From assembly GCF_034432235.1 (NCBI RefSeq), contig NZ_DAOUCJ010000079.1, forward strand, positions 24,810 through 88,809: a stretch of DNA of 64,000 nt, in the 5' to 3' direction. This DNA is from Thermoflexus sp. Lineage in GTDB: Bacteria > Chloroflexota > Anaerolineae > Thermoflexales > Thermoflexaceae. The notes under the pieces were generated by a model. It saw only the letters and a list, made by a program, of their open reading frames with translations. It made no database searches and was not told the origin of the DNA. The first letter of the stretch is position 1. Every line of letters starts with the position of its first letter. The translations under genes and the position numbers were made by a program. This document shows, in pieces, positions 33,289-42,384 of this stretch.

Positions 33289-34974
33289 ATGCCCATTCCT
33301 TCGAACGGTCGCAAGCATCGGAGCGCGCAGGTGACGGAGGGCCTGGAGCGCGCGCCGCATCGGGCCATGCTTCGGGCCGTCGGATTCCGGGACGAGGACT
33401 TCCGCCGGCCTTTCATCGGGGTCGCCAATACCTGGTTCGAGGCGCAACCCTGCAATCATCATCTGCATCGCCTCGCTGAGCTCGTCAAACAGGGGATCCG
33501 GGACGCCGGGGGAACGCCCATTGAGTTCAACGCCGTCCCGGCCAACGACGCCATCGGGATGGGCCATGAGGGCATGAAAGCTTCCCTGGTCAGCCGGGAG
33601 CTAATCGCGGATTCCATCGAGCTCGCCGCCATCGCCTATCAGCTGGATGCCCTGGTGACCATCGGGGGCTGTGATAAGACGCAGCCGGCCTGTGTGATGG
33701 CCATGGCCCGCCTGAACCTGCCCGCGATCTACCTGTATGGGGGAAGCGTTCCCCCGGGGAACTGGCGGGGGCGGGCGGTGACCATCCAGGACGTCTTCGA
33801 GGCGGTGGGGGCGGTGAGCCGCGGCCGGATGACCCTCGAGGAGCTGAGGGAGCTGGAGGAAGCCGCGGTGCCCACCTATGGCGCCTGCGGGGGGATGTTC
33901 ACCGCCAACACCATGGCCTCCGCCTTCGAGGCGATGGGGTTGACCCTCCCCAACGGGGCCGCGCCGGTCGCCCCCAGCCGGGCCCGGGAGGAGCTGGCCT
34001 ACGAGACCGGCCGGGCGATCGTCCGCATCCTGGAGGCCGGCATCCGGCCCCGGGATATCATGACCCGCGAAGCCTTCGAGAACGCCATCGCTGTGGCCGC
34101 CGCAATGGGCGGGTCCACGAACCTGATCCTGCACTTGCTGGCCATCGCCCACGAGGCCGGGGTTCCCCTCACCCTGGAGGACTTCGAGCGGGTCAGCGAG
34201 CGAACGCCTCATCTGGCGGACCTGAAACCCGCGGGCCGTTACGTGATGGCCGATGTGGATCGCATCGGCGGCGTGCCCGTGGTGATGAAGGCCCTGCTCC
34301 ATGCCGGGCTGCTGCACGGGCACTGCCGCACCGTCACCGGCGAGACCATCGCCGAGCGCCTGGCCGGCGTGGTCTTCCCGGAGGATCAGGATGTTGTCCG
34401 GCCGGTCAGCCGCCCCCTGCACCCCACCGGCGGCTACGTCATCCTGCGCGGCAACCTGGCCCCCGAGGGCGGCGTCCTGAAGATCACGGGGACCACCAAA
34501 CGCTATCACCGCGGCCCGGCGCGCGTCTTCGATCGGGAAGAGGACGCCTTCCAGGCGGTCAACACCGGCCGGATCCGGCCGGGCGATGTCGTCGTGGTGC
34601 GTTACGAAGGCCCGAAGGGCGGGCCGGGGATGCGGGAAATGCTGGTGGTCACCGCCGCCCTGGTGGGGCAGGGCCTGAAAGATGAGGTGGCCCTCCTGAC
34701 GGACGGTCGGTTCTCCGGAGCCACCCACGGGCTGATGATCGGCCATATCTCGCCGGAGGCCGCGGTGGGAGGCCCGCTGGCGCTGCTCCAGGATGGCGAC
34801 ATCATCGAGATCGATGTGGATCGCCGGGTGGTGAACGTGGAGCTTTCCGAAGAGGAACTGGCCCGGCGCCGGGCGGCCTGGACCCCGCCGCCGCCAAAGT
34901 ATACCCGGGGGCTTTTCGCCAAATACGCCCGCCTGGTCTCCTCCGCCGCCCGGGGGGCCATTTGCGAAGGGTAA
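33289..34974 (+). CDS. ilvD: Dihydroxy-acid dehydratase
   Basis: A 561-aa iron-sulfur dehydratase forming the 2-oxo acids of valine and isoleucine. The cluster ligands are seen in QPCNHHLHRLA (about residue 48), GGCDKTQPACVMAM (about 123) and YGACGGMFTANTMASAFEAMG (about 195). The catalytic-site segments RFSGATHGLMIGHISPEA and GDIIEIDVDRR lie near the C terminus. The start at 33289 follows CTGGAGGT. Length matches IlvD rather than the longer sugar-acid dehydratases. Confidence 0.96.
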   Translation: MPIPSNGRKHRSAQVTEGLERAPHRAMLRAVGFRDEDFRRPFIGVANTWFEAQPCNHHLHRLAELVKQGIRDAGGTPIEFNAVPANDAIGMGHEGMKASLVSRELIADSIELAAIAYQLDALVTIGGCDKTQPACVMAMARLNLPAIYLYGGSVPPGNWRGRAVTIQDVFEAVGAVSRGRMTLEELRELEEAAVPTYGACGGMFTANTMASAFEAMGLTLPNGAAPVAPSRAREELAYETGRAIVRILEAGIRPRDIMTREAFENAIAVAAAMGGSTNLILHLLAIAHEAGVPLTLEDFERVSERTPHLADLKPAGRYVMADVDRIGGVPVVMKALLHAGLLHGHCRTVTGETIAERLAGVVFPEDQDVVRPVSRPLHPTGGYVILRGNLAPEGGVLKITGTTKRYHRGPARVFDREEDAFQAVNTGRIRPGDVVVVRYEGPKGGPGMREMLVVTAALVGQGLKDEVALLTDGRFSGATHGLMIGHISPEAAVGGPLALLQDGDIIEIDVDRRVVNVELSEEELARRRAAWTPPPPKYTRGLFAKYARLVSSAARGAICEG

Positions 34975-35040
34975 ATCCGGGAAGCAAGACGCCGATCACT
35001 TTGACCTCCAGAGAACGGCATCCGCACGGGGCAGAACTCG

Positions 35041-36096
35041 ATGAGCGCGAAACCTTCCTTTCGAGTCGCGGTGCTGGGCGCGACGGGGATGGTCGGCCAG
35101 TGGCTGGTGCACCTGCTGGACCGTCATCCATGGTTTCGGGTGGTCGCGCTGACGGGGTCCGATCGCTCGGTGGGCCGCCCGTATGGCGAGGCGTGTCGCT
35201 GGCTGCTGAGCGCTCCGATGCCAGACTGGGCCGCCCGCATGGTCGTGCAGCCGACGGAGCCGGGGTTCGACGCGGAGATCGTGATCTCCGCCCTCCCCTC
35301 CGACATCGCCCGGGAGGTGGAGCCCCGGTTCGCCGCCGCGGGCTATCTGGTGGCCAGCAACGCTTCCGCCTACCGGATGACGTCGGATGTGCCCCTGGTG
35401 ATGCCGGATGTCAACTTCGATCACCTGGGGTTGCTCTCCCACCAGCGCGAAAGCCGGGGCTGGTCCGGCGCCCTGATCACGAACCCCAACTGCACCACCA
35501 CCGCGGCGGTCCTCCCCCTCAAAGCCCTGATGCCCTATGGCGTCCGGCGGGTGCATCTCGTAAGCCTGCAGGCCCTCTCCGGCGCCGGCTATCCCGGCGT
35601 CTCCGCCGTTGAGATCGCCGACAACGTCCTCCCCTATATTCCGGGGGAAGAAGAGAAGCTGGAAACGGAACCCCGCAAGCTGCTGGGGAAACTGCAGGAC
35701 GGGAGGGTGGAAGCAGCGCCGGTGCGCCTGAGCGCGCAGACGAATCGGGTTCCCACCCTGGATGGACATCTGGTCTGTCTGTCGGTGGAGCTGGAGGAAG
35801 CGATCCGCCCCGAGGAAGCCGTGAGGGCGATGAACGGCTACCGTCCGCCGGAGGAAGTGGCGGATCTCCCGAGCGCGGTGGCCCAGCCGATCGTGGTGCG
35901 GACAGAGCCGGATCGGCCCCAGCCCCGCCTGGATCGCATGACAGGGGGCGGGATGAGCGTGGTGGTGGGACGGGTGCAGCCGTGTCCGGTCTTCACCCTG
36001 AAATTCGTGGCCCTCACCCACAACACCATCCGAGGCGCCGCCGGCGCCGCCCTCTTCAACGCCGAAGCTACTCTGCGCTGGATGGGGAGGGTATAG
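35041..36096 (+). CDS. asd: Aspartate-semialdehyde dehydrogenase
   Basis: A 351-aa NADP-dependent enzyme that reduces aspartyl phosphate to the semialdehyde, feeding lysine, threonine and methionine. The opening VAVLGATGMVGQ, the catalytic cysteine in TNPNCTTTAAVLPLKAL (about residue 150), SLQALSGAGYPGVSA and the TNRVPTLDGH block fit the archaeal/fungal-type Asd branch. The start has only a weak ribosome site. It ends the branched-chain operon and is followed by a strong hairpin. No aspartokinase is adjacent, and with cimA present, isoleucine does not need this step, so the clustering may reflect general amino-acid control. Confidence 0.93.
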   Translation: MSAKPSFRVAVLGATGMVGQWLVHLLDRHPWFRVVALTGSDRSVGRPYGEACRWLLSAPMPDWAARMVVQPTEPGFDAEIVISALPSDIAREVEPRFAAAGYLVASNASAYRMTSDVPLVMPDVNFDHLGLLSHQRESRGWSGALITNPNCTTTAAVLPLKALMPYGVRRVHLVSLQALSGAGYPGVSAVEIADNVLPYIPGEEEKLETEPRKLLGKLQDGRVEAAPVRLSAQTNRVPTLDGHLVCLSVELEEAIRPEEAVRAMNGYRPPEEVADLPSAVAQPIVVRTEPDRPQPRLDRMTGGGMSVVVGRVQPCPVFTLKFVALTHNTIRGAAGAALFNAEATLRWMGRV

Positions 36097-36102
36097 CGGC
36101 AT

Positions 36103-36156
36103 GGGCCTCCCGGGGATGGGGGACCGCCTTTGATGATCCCCGATCCCCGGGAGCCC
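36103..36156 (+). terminator. Long hairpin after asd, probable end of the ilv-leu operon
   Basis: Arms 36103-36121 and 36138-36156 pair over 18 positions (4 + 10 + 4, with single-base bulges) around a 16-nt loop. The following ACTTCC is not a good U tract, so termination is likely but inefficient or factor-assisted. Confidence 0.5.
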
Positions 36157-36373
36157 ACTTCCTGATCTCACCGCGGGGGACGGGTGGCAGCTTCCAGGCC
36201 TCACCCCGTCAGGAGCGCTGGGAACAGCGCCACCCCGGCGATGTCTTCCCCATGGATGTCTTCCGCCAGATCCGCAGGAACCTCCCACAACGGCTCCTCT
36301 CAGGAGCGTCTGCAGAGCCTTGTGAGTTATGATAGGGAACATGAGTTCCGGCGGGGGATCCCGGGGAGGAAGG

Positions 36374-37231
36374 ATGCGCGCGGGAGATGTGTTCGCATTG
36401 CTCACGCTGGGGGCGATCTGGGGCGCCTCGTATCTGTTTTTCGCCCTGGGAGTGCGGACGATCCCGCCTCTGACTTTCGTGACGGGGCGGCTGCTGATCG
36501 CCGCCGCCCTCCTTGGATTGTTCCGGCGGATCCGTCCTGGCCCCCGGGCGGATCCGCCGGGGGACGCTTACCTGACGATGGGGCTGTTCAACGCCGCGCT
36601 GCCCCATACGCTGATCGCCTGGAGTGAGCAGACCATCCCCAGCGGGCTGGCCGGGGTGCTGGTGGCCACCATGCCGCTCTGGGCGGCCGGATTCACCGCC
36701 ATCGGGCTCCGGGAGGAACGGCCGTCCCGGCGCCAGCTGGCCGGTCTGGTCCTCGGCTTCCTGGGGATCCTGATCCTGCTGTTTCCGGATCTCCAGCGGG
36801 CATCCCATGCACACCTGATCGGCGAAGGAGCCGTGGTGGCAGCCGCCCTTTCCTACGCCGCGGCCACCGTTTACGCGCGGCGAGCCCTGCGGGGGGTCTC
36901 GCCAGTGGACGCGGCCATCGGTCAGCTGGGCTGGGGTGGGGCGCTGTTGCTGCCTTTCAGTCTGGTCCTGGATCAGCCATGGAGGCTCTCCCCAGCGCCG
37001 GAGTCCCTCGCTGCCCTGATCCTCCTGGCGGTCCTGGGCACTGCGATCGCCTATGTGCTGTATTACGGGCTGCTCCAGCGGGTGGGGGTGGTAGGGGTTT
37101 CCCTGGTGGTGTATCTCAACCCCATCTTTGCGGTGCTCTGGGGAGCGATCGGGCTCGGGGAACCCCTCTCCGGCTGGCTCCTCGGGGGCATGGCGCTCAT
37201 CCTGGCCGGGGTGTTCCTGGCCGGGCGATGA
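36374..37231 (+). CDS. EamA/DMT-family transporter
   Basis: A 285-aa polytopic membrane protein with about ten hydrophobic helices in two EamA repeats. The features are GAIWGASYLFFALGVRTIPPLTFVTGRLL in the first repeat and YYGLLQRVGVVGVSLVVYLNPIFAVLWG in the second. Members export metabolites, often amino acids or purines; a role as an amino-acid exporter near the operon is possible but unproven. The start at 36374 follows GGGGAGGAAGG; an earlier in-frame ATG is less well placed. A TATGAT -10-like box is at 36328-36333. Confidence 0.85.
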   Translation: MRAGDVFALLTLGAIWGASYLFFALGVRTIPPLTFVTGRLLIAAALLGLFRRIRPGPRADPPGDAYLTMGLFNAALPHTLIAWSEQTIPSGLAGVLVATMPLWAAGFTAIGLREERPSRRQLAGLVLGFLGILILLFPDLQRASHAHLIGEGAVVAAALSYAAATVYARRALRGVSPVDAAIGQLGWGGALLLPFSLVLDQPWRLSPAPESLAALILLAVLGTAIAYVLYYGLLQRVGVVGVSLVVYLNPIFAVLWGAIGLGEPLSGWLLGGMALILAGVFLAGR

Positions 37232-37285
37232 GCGGAGCGGGGGGTGCTGTCGAAGGAATTCGACCTCCAGAGGCCTTCGGCCCGT

Positions 37286-37303
37286 GGCCGGCCTCCGCCG
37301 GCC
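37286..37303. repeat. Hairpin between convergent genes
   Basis: GGCCGGC (37286-37292), CTCC loop, GCCGGCC (37297-37303), followed by AAAA on the plus strand, in the 133-nt gap between the EamA gene and the convergent glycosyltransferase. Read on the minus strand, the hairpin is preceded by TTTT rather than followed by it, so it is not a clear terminator for either gene. Confidence 0.4.
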
Positions 37304-37364
37304 AAAAGGCTTCCCGCGTCGGCGAAGGCCGACGTTCGGCGCAAAGCGCCTGGGGAGGCCGATT

Positions 37365-38576
37365 TCACTCGGCGCGATGTGCCCACTCCGTCAACCAGGC
37401 CGCGGCTTCCTCTACGCCGCCGGCGGCCTCCATGCGGTGTGCCCAGTCCCGCGCCCGCTCCCGGAAGGCAGGTTCCCGGAGCAGGACGGCGATGTGTTCC
37501 TGCCATTGACGGGGCGTGGCCTCGGAAGGCCATAGCACCAGGCCAACCCCCGCCGCCACCGCCCGACGGGCCTGCAGGTGCTGTTCCCCCGCATGCGGAA
37601 CCATGAGCTGGGGGACGCCGTAAACCAGGGCGGCATGGGTAGTCCCCATCCCCCCATGGTGGATCACCAGATCCAGCTGCGGGAACAGGGCGGGGTAATC
37701 CACCCAATCCCAGAGCGGGAGATCCGGAAGCGCTCGCGCCACAGCCTCCCGAAGCCCGGGGGCGAAGGGGCTCCGCCCCAGAACCAGGAGGGGCTCGCCG
37801 CCCAGGGCCTGCACCGCGCGAGCCGCCCCAATGAAGAAGGCGGGATCCGCGGTGAAGGTGCTGCCCAGGGTGATCAGGACACGGGGGCGCGCGCGTGGGG
37901 GGGATGGCACCGTCGAGGCCTTCCGACGTCCCCCGAAGAACCGGTTCTGGGGATCCAGGCGGTCCAGATCGATGAACCAGCGAACCGGGAAGAAGACGAT
38001 GTGCGCATACGGAGAGGTGATCTGGGGAAAAGGATCCACCCGCCAGAAGCGGGCGGTTAACCCGAGGCGCGCGGCGATCTCCGCCAGCCGGGCTTGGGCC
38101 GCTTCCACCTCGATTTGGGCCTCCGGAGTGGCGGGGGCCGGCCAGCGCCCGGCGGGGAACCCCACGACGATCAGAGGAAGCTCGTATCGCTCCGCGGCCC
38201 AGGCCGCGACGCCGGCGAAAGGCTCCGCCACGATCCAATCCGGGCGCCAGGTTTCGATCAGGGAGCTCAGGGCGCGCAGCGCCCGCGCATGCGCCTCAGG
38301 CTGGAGCCAGGCCTCCAGCGCCCGCTCCCGCCGCCGTCGCGCCCGCTCCGTGGGAGGGACATCCGGCGGGAGCGGGGGCAGCCATCGCCAGCCCACGGAG
38401 GGCAACAGGGCAAAGGGGAGGCCCCGACGGACCACGGCTTCCTGCACCAGGGATCCGCTGGCCCAGAGCACCCGATGGCCCCGTCGAGCCAGCGCCACCG
38501 CCAGATCCAGGTAACCCCCATAATCCAGGTGGCCCCATAAAGGGATCGAGATGAAGAGCCAGCGCTGAGGCTTCAT
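37365..38576 (-). CDS. GT1-type glycosyltransferase (MGT/UGT-like)
   Basis: A 403-aa GT-B enzyme. The N-terminal half opens WLFISIPLWGHLDYGGYLDLAVAL, where HxxP-type families place the catalytic histidine; the C-terminal nucleotide-sugar site contains VLITLGSTFTADPAF and the signature LVIHHGGMGTTHAALVYGVPQLMVP, as in macrolide and sterol glucosyltransferases. Substrate is unknown. Its ATG overlaps the stop of the pentaheme cytochrome gene (ATGA), a strong sign of co-translation. A link between heme electron transfer and glycosylation is not obvious. The upstream in-frame region lies within the cytochrome gene and is not part of this protein. Confidence 0.85.
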   Translation of the reverse strand: MKPQRWLFISIPLWGHLDYGGYLDLAVALARRGHRVLWASGSLVQEAVVRRGLPFALLPSVGWRWLPPLPPDVPPTERARRRRERALEAWLQPEAHARALRALSSLIETWRPDWIVAEPFAGVAAWAAERYELPLIVVGFPAGRWPAPATPEAQIEVEAAQARLAEIAARLGLTARFWRVDPFPQITSPYAHIVFFPVRWFIDLDRLDPQNRFFGGRRKASTVPSPPRARPRVLITLGSTFTADPAFFIGAARAVQALGGEPLLVLGRSPFAPGLREAVARALPDLPLWDWVDYPALFPQLDLVIHHGGMGTTHAALVYGVPQLMVPHAGEQHLQARRAVAAGVGLVLWPSEATPRQWQEHIAVLLREPAFRERARDWAHRMEAAGGVEEAAAWLTEWAHRAE

Positions 38577-39196
38577 GGTCCCATTCGAAGGGGTCCCCGG
38601 CCGACCTCCCGATGGCAGCGCTCGCAGGCCGGGATCACCGCTTCCCGGATCGTGAAGAAAGGCTCCAGGCTCTCTATATGCGAAGGGTGGCAATCCACGC
38701 AGCCCACCGACGTCCGAAGGTCCGGCCGGAGCAGGTCCGTGTGAAAGTGGTTCTCGAAGGTCGGAACGGTCACCGGATTCGGTTCTCCGGGGGACACGCC
38801 CCCGCGTTCCGGCTCACGGATGTGACAGAGCCGGCATCCGGCCTCCGGAAGGAAGGAAAGGCGAACCGGATGGCGGGGCGTATCCGGGGGGACGAGCGGC
38901 GTGCGGGCGGTATTCCATGCACCCAGGGCGAGGGCAACGGCGCGATGGGGAAGGGATTGATCGCCCCGATGGCATCCCACGCAGGAGATCCCGGCGGCCG
39001 CGTGGGCGGCGGCGAGGTCCGCGGGCCGCCCTTCCCGGGCGGCCATCGCCCGGCCAACGTAGGTGGTCTCCGGGCGCAGATGGCAGCCCGCGCAGAAGGG
39101 ATCACCCTCCTCCGCCCGCGAAACCCAGAGCGCCGCGCCGAGGGCGGCGACCAGGGCGCCGCTCAGGATCAGCCCCACCCCTTTCCAGGAGATCAT
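38573..39196 (-). CDS. Membrane-anchored pentaheme cytochrome c (NapC/NrfH-like)
   Basis: A 207-aa protein with one N-terminal membrane helix (about 7-26) and five CxxCH heme sites: Cys35, Cys72, Cys121, Cys166 and Cys191 begin them. NapC/NrfH proteins have four hemes and pass electrons from membrane quinol to periplasmic reductases; here there is one more and no reductase gene is nearby. AAGGAAG precedes the ATG. The stop overlaps the next gene's start. The partner enzyme must lie elsewhere. Confidence 0.88.
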   Translation of the reverse strand: MISWKGVGLILSGALVAALGAALWVSRAEEGDPFCAGCHLRPETTYVGRAMAAREGRPADLAAAHAAAGISCVGCHRGDQSLPHRAVALALGAWNTARTPLVPPDTPRHPVRLSFLPEAGCRLCHIREPERGGVSPGEPNPVTVPTFENHFHTDLLRPDLRTSVGCVDCHPSHIESLEPFFTIREAVIPACERCHREVGRGPLRMGP

Positions 39197-39250
39197 CGAT
39201 CTTCCTTCGCTCTGCCGCTCGAATGGAAAGCGTGATTCGCTGGCCTGGAT

Positions 39251-41251
39251 TCACCCCGATGAGCTGGCGGATAGCAGCCGTCGGGCCTCCTTCAGGGCCT
39301 CCGGCTCCCCGATCAGGACCGCCAGATCTCCGGGTTGAAGGATCAAGCGGCCATCCGGGATCAGGGAGAGGGACTTCCGCCGGACCACCGCGATCCGGCA
39401 TCCGGATGGCCAGGAGATTTCTCCCAGGGGCCGTCCGGCAGCGGGCGCGTCGGCTCCCACGGGGACTTCGAGGATCTCCACGCCGCTTAAGGCGTGCAAT
39501 CGGATCTGGTCCAGGCGATGCTGCAGCAGGCGCTTCCGGGCCAGGGCCAGATCATACCCCCGCACCACTTCCTCCCGCCGCACGATCCCGATCACCCGCT
39601 GAGGATCCTCCCGGCTCACCACAGGGACCTGCCCGATATCCCATGCGCTCATCCGCCGGACAGCCTCCGCCATGCTTTCATCGGGGAACACGGTAATCAC
39701 AGGGCGCCTGGCGATCCGCCCCACTGGCTCCTCTGACTTCCCATCCATCAGAGCCATTTCCAGGTCTCGCAGCGTCACGATCCCCCATAGCCGTCCTTCC
39801 ACAGTTTCCACGATGGCCGTTCGCCGACGATGGTGGGTGAGGGCCTCCAGTGCTGCCTCCACCCTCATCTCCGAGGGGATCCGAACGACGCTGGGGTTCA
39901 TGACCTCTTCCACCCGGATCCCCTCCATGACATCCACATCGCGTCCCCGGGAGAGGCGAAGGCCCCGTCGGCGCAGGGCCTCCGTATACAGGCTGCCCGG
40001 CTGCAACTGCTCGCTCAGGACCGTGCTGAGGCCCACAGCGGCCATCAGGGGAAGGATGATCCGGTAATCCCGGGTCATCTCAAAGAGCAGCAAGGTGGCG
40101 GTGAACGGGGCGCGCACCGCTCCCGCCAGCACCGCCGCCATCGCGACCATTGCGTAGGCCGAGGGAGGAGCCACCCAGGCCGGGATCAGATCCTTAAGGA
40201 GCGCCCCATATCCGTAGCCCAGCATCGCCCCGACGAACAGGGCCGGGGCGAACACGCCGCCCACAAATCCGGCGGCCAGGGAGAACGGCGTCAGGATCAT
40301 CTTGAGGAACATCAGCGCCAGGGCCAGCTCCGGGCGCCAGGGCTCCCCCTGCAACACGGCTTCGATGGTGGAATAGCCAACCCCCAGCGCCTGGGGCGCA
40401 ACCAGCCCGATCAGGCCCAGGATCAACCCGGCCGCAGGCGTTCGGATCCAGTCCGGGAGGGAGAGGCGGCCCGCGGCCTCCCGCATTCCATACAGCAACC
40501 GGATGTAAACCGTAGAGATCAATCCGGCCGCCAGACCGAGGATCAGATACAGCGGAAGCTCCAGGGGATGACGGAACGCGTAAGCAGGCACCTCAAACGC
40601 CGGATGGGGTCCCAAGAACATCTGGGCGACCAGGGCGGCGGCCACTGCGGCCAGAACCAGGGCCGTGATCGGGGCGACAGCGAATTCCCCCAGCAGGATC
40701 TCCGTGGCGAAGAGAACCCCCGCGATCGGCGCGTTGAAAGCGGCGGCGATCCCTCCCGCTGCGCCAGCGGCCACCAGCAAGCGCATGGAATCCTCGGAAA
40801 CCCGCAATCGCTGACCCAGAGCCGACCCCAGGTTCGCCCCGATCTGGACGCTGGGATCCTCCGGCCCAACGGAGGCTCCTGTGCCGATGGAGAGGATGGC
40901 CGCCAGGATCTTCCCGGGGATTTTCCAATAAGGAAGACGCCCGCCCGCGGTGGCGATGGCCAGGATCAGGCCGGCGACTCCGGGCATCTCCTCCCGCTCC
41001 CGGGATATGCGGAGGATGGCTACGACAGCAAGCCCGCCGAACATGGGGATAAGAACCCGGATCCATCCCCCGGATGGCCAGCGGTTGAGGAAGGTGAGGG
41101 TGTAGAGCCCCTGGGACAACCCCTCCACCGCGCGGCGGAAGAGGACCACGCCAACCCCCGCCCCGAGGCCGACAACGGAGGCCAGGATCATGGTGAAGGC
41201 ATTCTCAGAGAGATGGATTCGGAGACGAGGCCAGCGAAGCCATCCCCTCAT
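39251..41251 (-). CDS. ClC-type chloride channel/antiporter with CBS pair and TrkA-C domain
   Basis: A 666-aa membrane protein. The ClC core (about 1-430) has GTGASVGPEDPSVQIGA, where the gating-glutamate motif GxEGP reads GPEDP, and GGVFAPALFVGAMLG near 320, the third anion-pathway motif. The GSGIP selectivity motif near residue 90 is not conserved (PGVAGLI). Then come two CBS modules (about 455-575), which commonly bind adenine nucleotides, and a TrkA-C/RCK-like domain at the end (VEILEVPVGADAPAAGRPL, LQPGDLAVLIGEP). This regulated double extension is distinctive. The ATG is three nt after the lgt stop, so the two are coupled. Channel versus Cl/H exchanger cannot be decided by eye. Confidence 0.88.
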   Translation of the reverse strand: MRGWLRWPRLRIHLSENAFTMILASVVGLGAGVGVVLFRRAVEGLSQGLYTLTFLNRWPSGGWIRVLIPMFGGLAVVAILRISREREEMPGVAGLILAIATAGGRLPYWKIPGKILAAILSIGTGASVGPEDPSVQIGANLGSALGQRLRVSEDSMRLLVAAGAAGGIAAAFNAPIAGVLFATEILLGEFAVAPITALVLAAVAAALVAQMFLGPHPAFEVPAYAFRHPLELPLYLILGLAAGLISTVYIRLLYGMREAAGRLSLPDWIRTPAAGLILGLIGLVAPQALGVGYSTIEAVLQGEPWRPELALALMFLKMILTPFSLAAGFVGGVFAPALFVGAMLGYGYGALLKDLIPAWVAPPSAYAMVAMAAVLAGAVRAPFTATLLLFEMTRDYRIILPLMAAVGLSTVLSEQLQPGSLYTEALRRRGLRLSRGRDVDVMEGIRVEEVMNPSVVRIPSEMRVEAALEALTHHRRRTAIVETVEGRLWGIVTLRDLEMALMDGKSEEPVGRIARRPVITVFPDESMAEAVRRMSAWDIGQVPVVSREDPQRVIGIVRREEVVRGYDLALARKRLLQHRLDQIRLHALSGVEILEVPVGADAPAAGRPLGEISWPSGCRIAVVRRKSLSLIPDGRLILQPGDLAVLIGEPEALKEARRLLSASSSG

Positions 41252-41254
41252 ATT

Positions 41255-42139
41255 TCACGCCTTGGGGCTCTCCGCCTGGGATTCCGACCAGCCGACCTCC
41301 GCCCCGGGGCCCCCTCCGGCTTTCTGGAAACGGAGAACAAGCCGGTTCCGGATCAGGATGGCCAGCCCGGCCGCCAGGGCGATCAGGGAGAAGACCTGAG
41401 CCGCGGCGATATTCCCCAGTTTCCAGGCGTCCGGCCGCAGGGTCTCGATCCAGAGACGGCCCACCGGATACCAGACCAGATAAAGGGCGAAAAGATCTCC
41501 ATCCCGAAGGCGATGCCCCAGCCGCCGGCTTACGTTGAACAGGATGAGGAACCCGATGGTGTTCCACAGCGACTCGTAGAGGAACACCGGATGGAAGCGC
41601 GTCTCCGGCGGCAGGGTCAGATGCTGAGGCAATCGACGCTCGAGGGGGATGGGAATCCCCCAGGGCAGCGTAGTGGGGGGGCCGTAGAGCTCCTGATTAA
41701 AGAAGTTCCCCCAGCGGCCGATGGCCTGGCCCACCAGGATCGAGGGGGCCACGATGTCCAGCCAGCGCCAGATCGCCAGCCGATGACGGTAGGCGTAAAG
41801 GAAGAATCCGATCAGCCCTCCGATGAGGGCCCCATAAATGGCCAGCCCCCCCTCCCAGATGTAAAGGATCTTGATCGGGTTCTCCCGGTAATAGGACCAT
41901 CCGACGGCGCCCTCGGGGTTGGAGAACACATGGTAAAGGCGGGCGCCGATCAGCCCCAGGAGGAAGACGACCAGCAGGCCATCCCACACATGATCGGGAT
42001 TCTCCCCACGCCGGCGGGCCTCCGCGGCGGCCAGCCATGCGCCGAGCAGGATCCCGATCATCAACAGGAGACCATAGGCCCGAATGGCGAAGTTGCCCAC
42101 ACAGAGGATCGCTCCCGTGGTTCCCGGCGGACAGAACAT
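41255..42139 (-). CDS. lgt: Prolipoprotein diacylglyceryl transferase
   Basis: A 294-aa membrane enzyme with about seven helices that adds diacylglycerol to the lipobox cysteine of exported lipoproteins. The signature GRWGNFFNQELYG (about residue 138) is intact, along with AIRAYGLLLMIGILLG near the N terminus and HPVFLYESLWN. The ATG follows GGGAGGTC. A TATAAT -10 box lies 42 nt upstream. At least one lipoprotein substrate is encoded in this window (the M28 peptidase at 62805). Confidence 0.95.
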   Translation of the reverse strand: MFCPPGTTGAILCVGNFAIRAYGLLLMIGILLGAWLAAAEARRRGENPDHVWDGLLVVFLLGLIGARLYHVFSNPEGAVGWSYYRENPIKILYIWEGGLAIYGALIGGLIGFFLYAYRHRLAIWRWLDIVAPSILVGQAIGRWGNFFNQELYGPPTTLPWGIPIPLERRLPQHLTLPPETRFHPVFLYESLWNTIGFLILFNVSRRLGHRLRDGDLFALYLVWYPVGRLWIETLRPDAWKLGNIAAAQVFSLIALAAGLAILIRNRLVLRFQKAGGGPGAEVGWSESQAESPKA

Positions 42140-42180
42140 AGGGACCTCCCGGCATGCGTCGGATCGACTGCATCTCCCCC

Positions 42181-42186
42181 ATTATA
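42181..42186 (-). promoter_or_regulatory. -10 element (TATAAT) upstream of lgt
   Basis: A perfect TATAAT on the minus strand, start near 42174, 35 nt before the lgt ATG; no convincing -35. It would drive lgt and the coupled ClC gene. A TAAAAT box on the other strand at 42318-42323 may serve the divergent zinc-ribbon gene. Confidence 0.45.
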
Positions 42187-42384
42187 GCCTCATGGCCTCT
42201 CCGATCGCCGGGGAGCGCCATCCTCGTTTTCGAGCGCCGATCTCCTGCTGCTACCGGAGCCTTCGGGTGAAAGAGAGGCCAAAGGGATCGCCAGGGGCTG
42301 GCCGGAAGGGTTCGGGCTAAAATAGGCGTGAGACGGACGTTGTCCGATCGGAAATCGCCCTTTCAGATCCATCGGGAGGCATCC

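Noticed and set aside
39830..42187. A very long plus-strand open frame (about 785 codons) antisense to the ClC and lgt genes
   Set aside because: It has no recognisable domain, and both antisense genes are clear family members. Long antisense frames are common in GC-rich DNA.
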